Below, one piece after another: positions 25,124-33,377 of a stretch of DNA of 64,000 bases. Each line of letters starts with the position of its first letter. Position 1 is the stretch's first letter. Under the pieces are notes generated by a model. The model saw only the letters and a list, made by a program, of their open reading frames with translations. It did not search any database and had not been told where the DNA came from. A program made the position numbers and the translations under genes. Origin of the DNA: Amycolatopsis sp. FDAARGOS 1241 (GTDB lineage: Bacteria > Actinomycetota > Actinomycetes > Mycobacteriales > Pseudonocardiaceae); NCBI RefSeq assembly GCF_016889705.1, contig NZ_CP069526.1, positions 8,832,001 through 8,896,000 of the forward strand, in the 5' to 3' direction.

Positions 25124-27168
25124 CGCCCTTCCCCTTCCGACTCGTCGTCAGCGGTGTGCTCGCTGCCGGGGGTGGTGGAGAATTCGGCGTCCAGCTCGGC
25201 ATCCAGCCGCGCCAGCGATTCCTCGTCGTCCAGCCGGGTTGCCGTCGCGTGTACCGGCCGCCACGCGCCCCCGTCCTCGGTGGTGGTGTCCGTGCCGGGC
25301 TTGGCGGTGCGCTCCTGCATCCGTGCCAGCCACGGCTCGACCTTGTCGGCCAGGGCGTCGACGAACGCGGCGACGCGGATCGCCCACTCGTCGCGGCGCT
25401 GCAGCCAGCGTTCGATCCGGGCGGCGTTGCGCTCGGCGCGGGCGGCGGCCTTGACGTCGCGGCGTTTCCACGCCATCTGCAGCTTCCCGACGGCGGCGGG
25501 CATACCTCGGCGGATGACCACCGCGTGCATCGCGGGCAACTGGGAGATCTGCCCGGGCGAGAGCACCGGTACCTTGCGCAGCGAGCGGCCGGTGACGTTC
25601 CCGTCGGCGTCCTCAGTGTCGATCTGCTCGTCGCGGTCGGCCGTCAGCATCGAGTAGGCGTTGAGGTCGTCCGGGTCGCGCGAGCCACCGAGAATCAGCA
25701 CGGTCGCCGAGTTCGTCATGATCGACCCCGCACCGGTGGTCCCCCACCGCTGGATGAGCTGAGCGCGGGACTGGGCTCCGATGTGGATGGTCACGTTGCG
25801 GCCACCCATGTCCGCGGTCCACTTGTCCAGCGGGATCGGACAGATCAGGGCGGCCTCGTCCAGCACTAGCGTCAGCGCCGGGTCCAGCCGGCCACCGGCC
25901 TGCTCCGATGCGATCCGCCGCGCCTCCCGGGCGATGTGCGCGGTCAGCGCCGCCACCAACGGGGCGGTGTGACCTTCCTCGGCGCCGAGCATGTAGACGG
26001 TGCCGTGCTCGGCCAGCAGTTGCGCCACGTCGAAGCTGCCGCCCTCAGCCGCCGCCGAGGCCGTCGGATCGGTCAGCCAGCCCAACGCCGGCATCACGGT
26101 CGTGGTGATCGAGGAACGGGTGCGTTCATTCGTGGTCAGGAACTGGCGGGCGTCCTGCTCGAACGCCGGTTCCGGCGAGCGGCGCAACAGCCGCAGAACC
26201 TCATCCGTCGAACTCTCCGGGTCGGCGACCCAGCCGAGCACGTCCCGCATCGACAGCTCGCCCAGCGCCGCGGCGTGCAGCAGCGCCGCCAGCGCCCGCG
26301 AGGCCTGCGACACCCAGTACTCGCGCTCCGCGTCGCTGCCGGCGGCCGGCAGCAGGTCGCTCGCCCGGTGCGTTGCGGTCACCGGCGAGGCGCAACCCGC
26401 CAGTGGATCGAACGTGATCGTCGAGTCGAGCTTGCCCAACCCACTCGGGTTGAACACATACACCGGGCCCCGGCCCCGCCGCACCGCGGCGGTCAGGTCG
26501 ATCAGGTCCGTCCGGGTGCTGGTCGCGATCACCGCGCCCGGCGCGTCCAGGATCCGGCCGCCCAGCTCCCCCGTCTTCCCGGTGCGAGGACCACCTACTC
26601 GCAGCGTCACGTCCTCCACCGGCGACCAGATCCACTGCCAGCCCACCCGAGCCAGCCGTGTCGCGTACTCCGTCACCGGCGTCCGCCACCGACGCCACCA
26701 CGAGACCTGCCGCAGGCTCGGCTTCAACGACTTCGCCTTCCGGCGCATCGCGAACCGCGACGCCACCCGCCAGATCTGCCACCGCGACGCCACACCGTCA
26801 TTCCGACGCGAACGACGCGACCACCGCCCGATCAGGCCACGCGAACCACCCCGGCCCCGCAGCATCACCGCCACGCCGATCGCCAGCACTGGCGCACCCA
26901 GCAGGCCCCACGGCCACACGTCATAGCCCGGCGTCGCCGCCGGCACCCAGCCGAAAAACCACACCGACAGGCCCACCAGACCGCTGGCCACCACCGACGC
27001 CCGGGCCAGGTTGCCCCGCGTCAACTCCACCAGGCGGAAGGTCGCCATCGCGACGCCCGCCACCACAAACCACGGCCAGATCACCGCGAGCTTCGCGTGC
27101 ACACCGCTCAACGCGACACCCACGGTGATCAACACTGTCGCCACCAAAACCGCACCGAACGTACGCAT
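25120..27168 (-). CDS. VirD4/TraD-like type IV coupling protein
   Basis: A 682-residue protein. Four N-terminal TM segments lie in about the first 115 residues (FGAVLVATVLITVGVALSG, IWPWFVVAGVAMATFRL, SVVASGLVGLSVWFFGWVP, GLLGAPVLAIGVAVML). A large cytoplasmic ATPase follows, with Walker A RVGGPRTGKTGELG and Walker B LTLVLDEAALICPIPL, then IHIGAQSRAQLIQRWG. This is the TraG/VirD4 family that brings the relaxase-DNA complex to the secretion channel. The ATG at 27168 overlaps the preceding stop by one base (TGATG). The C-terminus is acidic. It is not FtsK/TraB-like, so double-stranded transfer is unlikely. Confidence 0.9.
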   Translation of the reverse strand: MRTFGAVLVATVLITVGVALSGVHAKLAVIWPWFVVAGVAMATFRLVELTRGNLARASVVASGLVGLSVWFFGWVPAATPGYDVWPWGLLGAPVLAIGVAVMLRGRGGSRGLIGRWSRRSRRNDGVASRWQIWRVASRFAMRRKAKSLKPSLRQVSWWRRWRTPVTEYATRLARVGWQWIWSPVEDVTLRVGGPRTGKTGELGGRILDAPGAVIATSTRTDLIDLTAAVRRGRGPVYVFNPSGLGKLDSTITFDPLAGCASPVTATHRASDLLPAAGSDAEREYWVSQASRALAALLHAAALGELSMRDVLGWVADPESSTDEVLRLLRRSPEPAFEQDARQFLTTNERTRSSITTTVMPALGWLTDPTASAAAEGGSFDVAQLLAEHGTVYMLGAEEGHTAPLVAALTAHIAREARRIASEQAGGRLDPALTLVLDEAALICPIPLDKWTADMGGRNVTIHIGAQSRAQLIQRWGTTGAGSIMTNSATVLILGGSRDPDDLNAYSMLTADRDEQIDTEDADGNVTGRSLRKVPVLSPGQISQLPAMHAVVIRRGMPAAVGKLQMAWKRRDVKAAARAERNAARIERWLQRRDEWAIRVAAFVDALADKVEPWLARMQERTAKPGTDTTTEDGGAWRPVHATATRLDDEESLARLDAELDAEFSTTPGSEHTADDESEGEGR

Positions 27169-27503
27169 CAGGCCGCACCCCCCGCGACGACGACCGTGCG
27201 CTCGTTCCAACGAGCAGCCCAGTCAGCAACGTCGATGCAGTGGCCGAGCGCGAGCACGTCGTTGACGAGCCGCTCGACGACCACGCGAGGCACGACGTAG
27301 CGGCCACCGATTTTCAATCCAGGGAACCTGCCCGAACGCAGGTGGCGATACATCGTCGACTGATCGAGCCGAAACAGGTCAGCCGCTTCGGCAACGTTGT
27401 AAAACGTCGGTTCTACCCGTGTTTGCGCAGGTCCATGCGGCATTTCCGCCGACTCCCCTGCCCGCAACGCGCGATCCACGTGAAAGCCCTTCGCCAGCAC
27501 CAC
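27168..27503 (-). CDS. Excisionase-like helix-turn-helix protein
   Basis: A 111-residue protein. Residues 35-85 form a winged helix-turn-helix of the excisionase/MerR-like type (YNVAEAADLFRLDQSTMYRH, then LRSGRFPGLKIGGRYVVP). Such proteins serve as recombination directionality factors or repressors of element operons. It heads the minus-strand transfer operon and is tightly coupled to the coupling-protein gene. The divergent intergenic region carries three 17-bp dyads that could control it. Confidence 0.8.
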   Translation of the reverse strand: MVLAKGFHVDRALRAGESAEMPHGPAQTRVEPTFYNVAEAADLFRLDQSTMYRHLRSGRFPGLKIGGRYVVPRVVVERLVNDVLALGHCIDVADWAARWNERTVVVAGGAA

Positions 27504-27518
27504 CGGTCCATCCGGTCG

Positions 27519-27627
27519 GTTTACCCCCTCTAAACTCTGCCGCCGTGCATGTCCGGCGTGAGCTTGTTTAGGGGGGATAAACGGCAGAGTAGGCCCCCTA
27601 GGCGAAGACTGTCAACCCCCTCTAAAC
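27519..27627. promoter_or_regulatory. Divergent control region with three 17-bp operators (GTTTA-N7-TAAAC)
   Basis: There are three sites of the same form. GTTTA-CCCCCTC-TAAAC is at 27519-27535, GTTTA-GGGGGGA-TAAAC at 27566-27582, and GTCAA-CCCCCTC-TAAAC (one half imperfect) at 27611-27627. Site starts are 47 and 45 bp apart. The middle site has the opposite spacer orientation. Site 3 ends 7 bp before the ATG of the HTH regulator, and site 1 lies 15 bp upstream of the excisionase-like gene. They probably bind the regulator encoded at 27635 or the excisionase-like protein. Confidence 0.8.
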
Positions 27628-27634
27628 TCAGCCC

Positions 27635-28465
27635 ATGGCGGACGTCGACGACTTCGACTCGGTGCGCGACGACAACGACCCCCTTCGTCGCGCGCGCCGA
27701 GCAGCTGCGCTGCAGACGCACTACACGCAGCGAGCCACGGAGCTGTCGCGGCTCCGCAAGGCGGCGATCGAAGAGGCGCACCGCGACCTCAACTTGAGCT
27801 ACACCGAGATCGCGAAGGCGCTTGGCATCTCGAAGGGCCGGATCACGCAGATCCGCGGCAGCGCGCCGGCGCAAGAGCGAGCATTCTTCGGCGTCGGTCC
27901 GGTCGCTGTGGGAGTACCGCTCCGCCACGGCACCGACCACCGAATGCGCACATACGTCGATGCCGCGGACCTGACGGCCCGAGCGCAGGCCGAGAGCATC
28001 CTCGTCGGCCTGTCACTCGCTGCCGAGCCGTTCAACATCGAGCCTGACCTCGAAACGCCACCTGCCGGCGACTCGATCATTATCTGCGGCCCGCGGTCGG
28101 CCCCCGTGGCCGCGAACCTTCTCTCGCAAGACGTCCACCTCGGGTTCACACGTGAAGACGAACGCTGGCGAATCGACGACCACGAGTCAGGTGCGATGTA
28201 CTTCTCCCCCAGGCTGGCAAATCCGCCACAGGATGAGGAATTCGGCTACTTCGCGCGGCACCGGGACGAAGATCGTGTAGTGGTACACGTAGCGGGCATC
28301 ACCGCGGTGGGCTCCAGCGGCGTCCTCCACTACCTCGAAACCAATGTGCGCGAGCTGTTCTCTTCGCAGGGCGACACGTCGTTCAGCCTCATCGTCAAGT
28401 GCACCTTCGACAGCGATACCGCGATCACGGGTAGCGAGCTCGTTGCCGGCCCGTACAGCTGGTGA
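27635..28465 (+). CDS. HTH regulator with a C-terminal sensor-like domain
   Basis: A 276-residue protein. The N-terminal 75 residues hold a sigma-type helix-turn-helix, LNLSYTEIAKALGISKGRIT. After a linker, the C-terminal 140 residues form a distinct alpha/beta domain with SIIICGPRSAPVAANLL, DERWRIDDHESGAMYFSP and VVVHVAGITAVGSSGVLHYL, ending GPYSW. I cannot name that domain. The IICGP and VAGITAVGS turns suggest ligand or nucleotide binding. The ATG follows operator site 3 almost directly, so its transcript is leaderless or very short. It overlaps the PP2C gene by 4 bp (GTGA), which argues for a functional pair. Confidence 0.75.
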   Translation: MADVDDFDSVRDDNDPLRRARRAAALQTHYTQRATELSRLRKAAIEEAHRDLNLSYTEIAKALGISKGRITQIRGSAPAQERAFFGVGPVAVGVPLRHGTDHRMRTYVDAADLTARAQAESILVGLSLAAEPFNIEPDLETPPAGDSIIICGPRSAPVAANLLSQDVHLGFTREDERWRIDDHESGAMYFSPRLANPPQDEEFGYFARHRDEDRVVVHVAGITAVGSSGVLHYLETNVRELFSSQGDTSFSLIVKCTFDSDTAITGSELVAGPYSW

Positions 28466-29274
28466 TCAGAATGCAGGTATCGACCGCGCAAATCCCCGGA
28501 CCTGCTGAGAGCCAAGATCGTGTCGTCGTCACCGACCACATGGCACTCGTTCTCGATGGCGCAAGCGCCTTCGAGCCCGTCGATGTGCCGACGGGCCTCT
28601 ACGTCGACCTCCTCGGCGAAGGAATCCGAACTTGCCTGGACCAACAACCTGACATCGAACTCGCAACAGCGGTAGCAAGCGCGATCGAAGCCGCAGCTCA
28701 AGAACTTCAGCTCAAACCCGGTAACGCTCCATCGAGCACAGTCAGTCTGCTCCGCGTGCGAGACGATGGCGTCGACCTGTTGAGCCTGGGCGACAGCGCG
28801 ATCTACTACGGGAACGACGATGGCGAAACAGGCGGCCTGACCGACTCCCGCCTCGCCAACCTCGGCATTCCGGAGCATCGTGCCTACCGCAACCGCGTGG
28901 CGGCCGGCCACGGCTACGACGCACGTCACCGCGAGCTACTCGCTGATTTGCAGCGGGAACAGCGCAAGAGGCGAAACCGACCCGAGGGGTACTGGATTGC
29001 GGAAGCCGAACCCGACGCAGCGAACCACGCCCTGGCGCTGACCGTCCCGCGTGGGCGTATCACTTGGGCCGTCCTGGCCACCGACGGCGCGTACGGGCCT
29101 ATGTTCCATTTGGGACTCGCAGACTGGAAAGCCCGCGCGCACGAAGGGGCGTCGAAGCTTGAGAAGATTCTCAAGTTCTGCGAGGACTGGGAAAGGCACG
29201 AAGATCCCGACGGTCGAAAACTTCCGCGGGCGAAGGTAAGTGACGACAAGACGCTGGCTGCCGTTCTCGTCTAA
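28462..29274 (+). CDS. PP2C-type protein phosphatase
   Basis: A 270-residue single-domain protein with the PPM/PP2C metal-binding motifs in order: SQDRVVVTDHMALVLDGAS, then SSTVSLLRVRDDGVDLLSLG with GDS, WAVLATDGAYG and a final SDDKTLAAVLV. Such enzymes remove phosphate from Ser/Thr of proteins. The start is the overlapping GTG at 28462 or the ATG at 28471. No kinase gene is adjacent. Being coupled to the HTH protein, it may report on phosphorylation or control the regulator. That is an inference. Confidence 0.8.
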   Translation: MIRMQVSTAQIPGPAESQDRVVVTDHMALVLDGASAFEPVDVPTGLYVDLLGEGIRTCLDQQPDIELATAVASAIEAAAQELQLKPGNAPSSTVSLLRVRDDGVDLLSLGDSAIYYGNDDGETGGLTDSRLANLGIPEHRAYRNRVAAGHGYDARHRELLADLQREQRKRRNRPEGYWIAEAEPDAANHALALTVPRGRITWAVLATDGAYGPMFHLGLADWKARAHEGASKLEKILKFCEDWERHEDPDGRKLPRAKVSDDKTLAAVLV

Positions 29275-29379
29275 GGTTTGTCTCATCGGTGATGTGCGAC
29301 AGGTTTCCGCCGGTCGATGTGCGACGCGGAACCCACCGGGTTGGCCGCTCGGCGGCACGATGACACCTAAAGTTGCTGT

Positions 29380-29769
29380 GTGAACGCTGACGACGACGAT
29401 CTCGCGCGCGAGTGGGCGCTCTTCACACAACGCGTCGACCCGCTCGCGCGAACCGTGATCGCTGCAGTCCAGCTCTGGGACGCCTACGACGCCGCCGACG
29501 AAATCCCGGGAACCTTGCTCGACGACATTGAGTGGTTGCCGCACGGCGGGGCTGTCTACACCGCATGGGCTCAGCTAACTGACGTCTACGAGACCGGAAA
29601 GACTCCGATCCACGACGCACACACCGCCCTTCGGCACGCCGCACAAGCATGGCTCGAACGGCCCTCCGAGCCGGACAGCGCCTTCATCGACGACTGGGTG
29701 CGGCAGGCTAACGACGCGAGCTCCCGCCTATTTCGAAGGGACGGCGACTTCTGGCACTCGCCCGAGTAA
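29380..29769 (+). CDS. Hypothetical acidic helical protein
   Basis: A 129-residue protein with a GTG start. It is rich in Asp, Ala and Trp, with amphipathic helices (ARTVIAAVQLWDAYDAADEI, HDAHTALRHAAQAWLERP). No family was recognised. It is 105 bp after the PP2C gene, and its stop is 27 bp from the end of the convergent integrase gene. It is probably an element gene of unknown role. Confidence 0.6.
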   Translation: MNADDDDLAREWALFTQRVDPLARTVIAAVQLWDAYDAADEIPGTLLDDIEWLPHGGAVYTAWAQLTDVYETGKTPIHDAHTALRHAAQAWLERPSEPDSAFIDDWVRQANDASSRLFRRDGDFWHSPE

Positions 29770-29795
29770 TCCGGTGTACTCACGTGCAGGTTCAG

Positions 29796-31205
29796 TTAGC
29801 TGATACCGCGCCTCGTCTCCGGGGTACGTTCCGGCCGTCGGTGAAGCCTCGGCATCTTGCTGCCGATGGTCGCAGCTGCTGCTTCATCGGCAGCACCGAC
29901 CCACGCGGCGTAGTGGCGAAGTGTCGTCGTGCCGTCGCCGTGTCCAAGTCGGCCAGCCACAGTGCGCAGATCGGTTCCCGACGTCAGGAGTTCCGTGGCC
30001 GAATAGTGCCGCAGCTCCTTGAGTTGGGTCTCGACCCCCAGCGCCGCGACGAGTTTCTTGTACTTCCGCGTGAGGGCACTCGGATCTCGCGGTTTGCTGA
30101 AATCGGGCTGAGCGGAGAAGAGCCAGGTCTTGCCCGTCAGGGCGAGTCTCAGGCTCGCCAGCTGCTCGACGGTCGCGTCCTTGTGCTGCTGCAGGAGCAC
30201 AAGGGTCTCGGGATCGAGCGAGACGCGCCGCCATTGGTGTGTCTTCGTGTCCTTGATGATCAGTCCATCCGGACCTCGTACGAAGTTCTCGTCGAGGCGC
30301 ACCTTTCCCACCGCGAAGTCGATGTCCTCCCATTGAAGCGCCACGACCTCCCCGCGGCGCGCACCCGTGACTGCCGAGAGCCAGACGTAGGTCCCCCACT
30401 CCGCGCTGCTTTCGTGGGCCGCCTCGATAATGCGCGCCATGTCGTGGCTCGACGGCGGGCGAGGCTGAGGTTTGCGTTTGGCGGGCAGCTTGACCGCCGG
30501 CGCCGGGTTGTACGGGATGCGATTCCACCGGACCGCGGCGCTCAACGCCCCGCTGATGATCGCGTGGAATGAACGAACTGAGGATGCGGAGTAGGGCTGG
30601 CACTTGTGTTGCCGACATTCAATGACGGCGCACTCTGCGGCCGCGCAGTCGTGTTCATCAAGCCAACTGCTGGACGGTCGGCCCGAAGGACGTTGGTGGC
30701 GCACGATGCGGCACTCATGGGGCTCGGCGGTACGGTGCTCCACAAAGGGCCTGCCGTCGCACCGCTTCCGGCAGCGGCGAAGATCACCATAGAACCGTTC
30801 CAGGCGCTCCGAAGCGTCGCGGAGCAACAGCACCAGCGGGACATCGCCTAGCACCGGCCTGATGTGATCTCGAATCATCCACTCGTAGTTCATGCGAGTT
30901 GTGGGGTCGATCTCAGCCTGCGGCAGCCACTGGTCGAGCAGCGCTCCAAAGGTCGACTTCGTCCTCGCGACCTTCAGGGAGTCAGCCTCGCCTTGCAGAC
31001 GCGTCCGGACCTTCTCGGCCTCTTTCCAGGCCGCGCGCTCCGACCGCTCGTTCCCCGGCCTTTCGATCGCGACCGAGTCGGTGAGCACAATCCGCTCTCC
31101 GGTGACTGGATCTTTCCCTGCGGACACGCGCACCTGGAAGTTGTCCCGGTGTCTCCGGATGCTCCCGCGCTGCCGGCCGCCCTCGACTGCCCCCTTCGCT
31201 GCCAT
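29796..31205 (-). CDS. Tyrosine site-specific integrase
   Basis: About 469 residues. It has an N-terminal arm-binding region (RGSIRRHRDNFQVRV), a core-binding SAM-like domain (FGALLDQWLPQAEIDPTTRM) and a C-terminal catalytic domain with Arg in TGARRGEVVAL. Box II is LKELRHYSATEL, with Lys where many enzymes have His. LGHGDGTTTLRHYAAW supplies the late His and the catalytic Tyr. A Cys/His-rich insertion of about 70 residues (from CRKRCDGR to CRQHKCQP) lies in the core-binding domain and may bind zinc. The start is uncertain; the Met at 31205 (MAAKGAVEGG) is preferred over 31253. It reads away from tRNA-Arg, as expected for an enzyme acting on that tRNA end. Confidence 0.92.
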   Translation of the reverse strand: MAAKGAVEGGRQRGSIRRHRDNFQVRVSAGKDPVTGERIVLTDSVAIERPGNERSERAAWKEAEKVRTRLQGEADSLKVARTKSTFGALLDQWLPQAEIDPTTRMNYEWMIRDHIRPVLGDVPLVLLLRDASERLERFYGDLRRCRKRCDGRPFVEHRTAEPHECRIVRHQRPSGRPSSSWLDEHDCAAAECAVIECRQHKCQPYSASSVRSFHAIISGALSAAVRWNRIPYNPAPAVKLPAKRKPQPRPPSSHDMARIIEAAHESSAEWGTYVWLSAVTGARRGEVVALQWEDIDFAVGKVRLDENFVRGPDGLIIKDTKTHQWRRVSLDPETLVLLQQHKDATVEQLASLRLALTGKTWLFSAQPDFSKPRDPSALTRKYKKLVAALGVETQLKELRHYSATELLTSGTDLRTVAGRLGHGDGTTTLRHYAAWVGAADEAAAATIGSKMPRLHRRPERTPETRRGIS

Positions 31206-31295
31206 GCGATCAAGGTAGCAGCGCTGGTGGACCAGAGCGTGGACCAAGATCAAATACTTCGGCCCGCCAACCGAATGCTCAAGGCAGACAAAAAA

Positions 31296-31325
31296 GAGGA
31301 ACCCCCTGCTAGCAGGGGGTTCCTC
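31296..31325 (-). terminator. Rho-independent terminator of the tRNA genes
   Basis: A perfect 30-bp palindrome (GAGGAACCCCCTGCT and its complement), with a run of Ts after it on the minus strand. It lies 17 bp downstream of the 3' end of tRNA-Arg. It also sits between the tRNA and the integrase. Confidence 0.9.
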
Positions 31326-31342
31326 GCTGTCTCAACCAGACG

Positions 31343-31416
31343 TGCGCCCGAAGGGATTCGAACCCCTGACCTTCTGATCCGTAGTCAGATGCTCTATCCA
31401 GCTGAGCTACGGGCGC
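31343..31416 (-). tRNA. tRNA-Arg (anticodon ACG)
   Basis: 74 nt folding as a standard cloverleaf. The acceptor stem is GCGCCCG/CGGGCGC with discriminator A. The anticodon stem is TCTGA/TCAGA around CTACGGA, giving anticodon ACG, and the T-arm has GGTTCGAATCC. CCA is not encoded. Its 3' end faces the integrase, so it is the likely attachment gene. Confidence 0.95.
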
Positions 31417-31458
31417 TTGTTCAGTTGTCAATCTAGCACCTGCCGAAACAGGCACCAG

Positions 31459-31548
31459 CGGAGGCTCCGGGATTTGAACCCGGGAGGGGGGGTAACCCCC
31501 AACCGCATTAGCAGTGCGGCGCCATAGACCAGACTAGGCGAAGCCTCC
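31459..31548 (-). tRNA. tRNA-Ser (anticodon GCT)
   Basis: 90 nt, with acceptor GGAGGCT/AGCCTCC, discriminator G and a long variable arm (GGGGGTTACCCCCC). The anticodon loop CTGCTAA gives GCT. It lies 42 bp upstream of tRNA-Arg on the same strand and is probably co-transcribed with it. Confidence 0.95.
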
Positions 31549-31625
31549 TGGGCCGGAACGACCACTGCTCAGATAGGTTACACACCCCCCACACCCCCCG
31601 CGAAGGCACCCCCCACTAACCAAGA

Positions 31626-33335
31626 TCAGCGTTGCAGCAACCGCCGCAACCAGGGGGAACGGCCGCCCAAGCCCTCGGCCTCGAAGGTGGCGATGCCGAC
31701 GCGCGGGAGTTCGCGGACGCCCGGGTACACGAGGTAACGCGGCACCCACCGGGGCTGGAACTTGGCGTTGAAGCGGTACAGGCTCTCGATCTGGATCCAG
31801 CGCGAGAAGAAGTGCAGCACCTTCGCCGAGACGCGTGCGACCGGTCCCGCGCCGATGCGCTGGCCCTGTTCCATCAACGACCGGAACGCGGCGAAGTTCA
31901 GGGACACGTGGTCGATGCCGTGTTCCTTCGAATACGTCAGGAGTTCCGAGATCATCAGCTCGTTCACGCCGTTGTCGGCCGCGCGGTCGCGGCGCATGAC
32001 GTCGAGTGACAACCCGCGCGTGCCCCACGGGACGAACTGCAGCACGCCGCGCACGCGGCCGCCCTGTTCCGCCGTCACGATCACAGCGCCGGGGTCGCCC
32101 ATGCGCCCCAGGGCCATCGAGAACCCGCGCTCGGTTTCCGTGCCGCGCCAGGTGGCGGCCAGGGACACGAGCTCGGCCAGCTCCCCGGGCCGCAGGTCCT
32201 CCGAATGCCGCACCAGCACCTTGTACCCGGCCCGACGCGTGCGCGACGCGGCCTGGCGCACGCCGCGCATGATGCGGCCGTCGAGGGTGAAGCCGGCGGT
32301 GTCGACGATGGCCTCGTCGCCGATCTCCAGCACCTCCAGGCCGAAGCGCGCCCACACCGTGGCGCCGAGCTCCGACGCACCCATCGCGGCCGGCACCCAC
32401 GCGTTGCGCTTGCAGATCTCCAGGTACTGCTCGATCGCGCCGGGCCACGCCTCGTGGTCGCCCAGCGGGTCGGCGGACGTGAGGGCGACGCCGGCGATCA
32501 CGCGGTAGGTCACGGCCGCCTTGCCCGTCTTCGAGAACACCGCGAACTTGTCGCGCCGCAGCGCGAAGTAGCCCAGCGAGTCGCGCTCGCCGTGGTCCTT
32601 CAGGAGCACGTGCAGCCGCGCCAGCTCGTCGTCCGACAGCCGCGGCGCCGGCTCCGCCGAGCGCAGCAGGAAGTACGCCGACACGAGCACGGCCGCGATG
32701 CTGAACAGCAGCCCGACGGCCGCCGACAGGTCCTCCAGCCATACGCCGTGGAACACGGCGGGGCCGCTCACGCCCACGAGCGCGAGCCCGGACTGCGCCA
32801 GCCGATCCGGGAAGCTCAGCTGGTCGAGCATCCGGCCGGCGGCCACCGACAGGAGCACCACGTTGATCACGAACCCCGCCAGCACCAGCTGCAGGAACAC
32901 GCGCACGGCGCGCCAGCGGCCCGTGGCCGGGTCGGGTTCGGCGATGAAGTAGTGCCGGTTGGCGATCAGTCCGATCAGGAGGATCACCGTCACCACGCCC
33001 GCACCGAAGACGTGCTGCAGCCCGAGGTGCGCCAGCGTCAGCAGCACGGTGAAGCCCACGGCGAGCTGCCACGCACGGCGCTTGCGCCGCCGCAGCCCGG
33101 CCGCGAGCATGATCAAGACCACGCCGGTGACGATCGCCACGGTCGCGGCCGCGACGGAGGCTTCCTGCGGCAGCTCCAGCCACTCGGCGAGGTGCCCGCG
33201 CAGGTTACGGCCGGCGGGCACCACCACCGACAGGAGAGTCAGCAGGCCGGCGAGCCTGGTCACCCAGGTGATCGCCTTGACGGACGTCACGCCCGCCACC
33301 TGCCAGGTGTGCTGCGCGCGTGTCCCCGTCACCAC
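31626..33335 (-). CDS. Lysyl-phosphatidylglycerol synthase-like membrane protein (MprF/LysX-type, DUF2156)
   Basis: A 569-residue protein. The N-terminal 225 residues carry about six TM helices (LAGLLTLLSVVVPAG, VAIVTGVVLIMLAAGL, AVGFTVLLTLAHLGL, VVTVILLIGLIA, FLQLVLAGFVINVVLLS, AVGLLFSIAAVLVSAYFLL). The cytoplasmic half is the DUF2156 GNAT-like transferase with DSLGYFALRRDKFAVFS, ADPLGD and YRFNAKFQPRWVPRYLVY. MprF-type proteins add lysine from Lys-tRNA to phosphatidylglycerol, which reduces membrane charge. There is no fused lysyl-tRNA synthetase domain, unlike mycobacterial LysX. The lipid and amino-acid specificity is inferred. Confidence 0.85.
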   Translation of the reverse strand: MVTGTRAQHTWQVAGVTSVKAITWVTRLAGLLTLLSVVVPAGRNLRGHLAEWLELPQEASVAAATVAIVTGVVLIMLAAGLRRRKRRAWQLAVGFTVLLTLAHLGLQHVFGAGVVTVILLIGLIANRHYFIAEPDPATGRWRAVRVFLQLVLAGFVINVVLLSVAAGRMLDQLSFPDRLAQSGLALVGVSGPAVFHGVWLEDLSAAVGLLFSIAAVLVSAYFLLRSAEPAPRLSDDELARLHVLLKDHGERDSLGYFALRRDKFAVFSKTGKAAVTYRVIAGVALTSADPLGDHEAWPGAIEQYLEICKRNAWVPAAMGASELGATVWARFGLEVLEIGDEAIVDTAGFTLDGRIMRGVRQAASRTRRAGYKVLVRHSEDLRPGELAELVSLAATWRGTETERGFSMALGRMGDPGAVIVTAEQGGRVRGVLQFVPWGTRGLSLDVMRRDRAADNGVNELMISELLTYSKEHGIDHVSLNFAAFRSLMEQGQRIGAGPVARVSAKVLHFFSRWIQIESLYRFNAKFQPRWVPRYLVYPGVRELPRVGIATFEAEGLGGRSPWLRRLLQR

Positions 33336-33377
33336 GCGTGCAACACGTACGGCCCAGCCATGCTTCCCCCTGCTTCG

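Larger units (their letters stand above)
12839..31342. mobile_element. Integrative mobilizable element next to tRNA-Arg (left edge unresolved)
   Basis: The limits are approximate. The right end abuts the 3' end of tRNA-Arg(ACG), with a tyrosine integrase reading inward. The interior carries a MobF relaxase-helicase, a VirD4/TraD-like coupling protein, a DUF2637 membrane protein, an excisionase-like HTH protein and regulators. No VirB4-like ATPase, FtsK/TraB translocase or replication initiator was seen, so mobilisation by another element's secretion system is likely. The expected direct repeat of the tRNA 3' end could not be found at the left, so the boundary is set at the first cargo gene. 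Its base composition is slightly AT-richer than the flanks. Confidence 0.7.

Noticed and set aside
25120..27168. Coupling protein as an FtsK/TraB double-strand translocase
   Set aside because: The Walker A and B context (GGPRTGKT, LTLVLDEAA, IGAQSRAQL), four N-terminal TM helices and the accompanying MobF relaxase fit VirD4/TraD. There is no gamma-type winged helix at the end.
31296..31325. The perfect palindrome as an integrase attachment core
   Set aside because: It is followed by a T-run on the tRNA strand and sits just after the tRNA, which is what a terminator looks like. It is kept as a terminator, with the att role left open.
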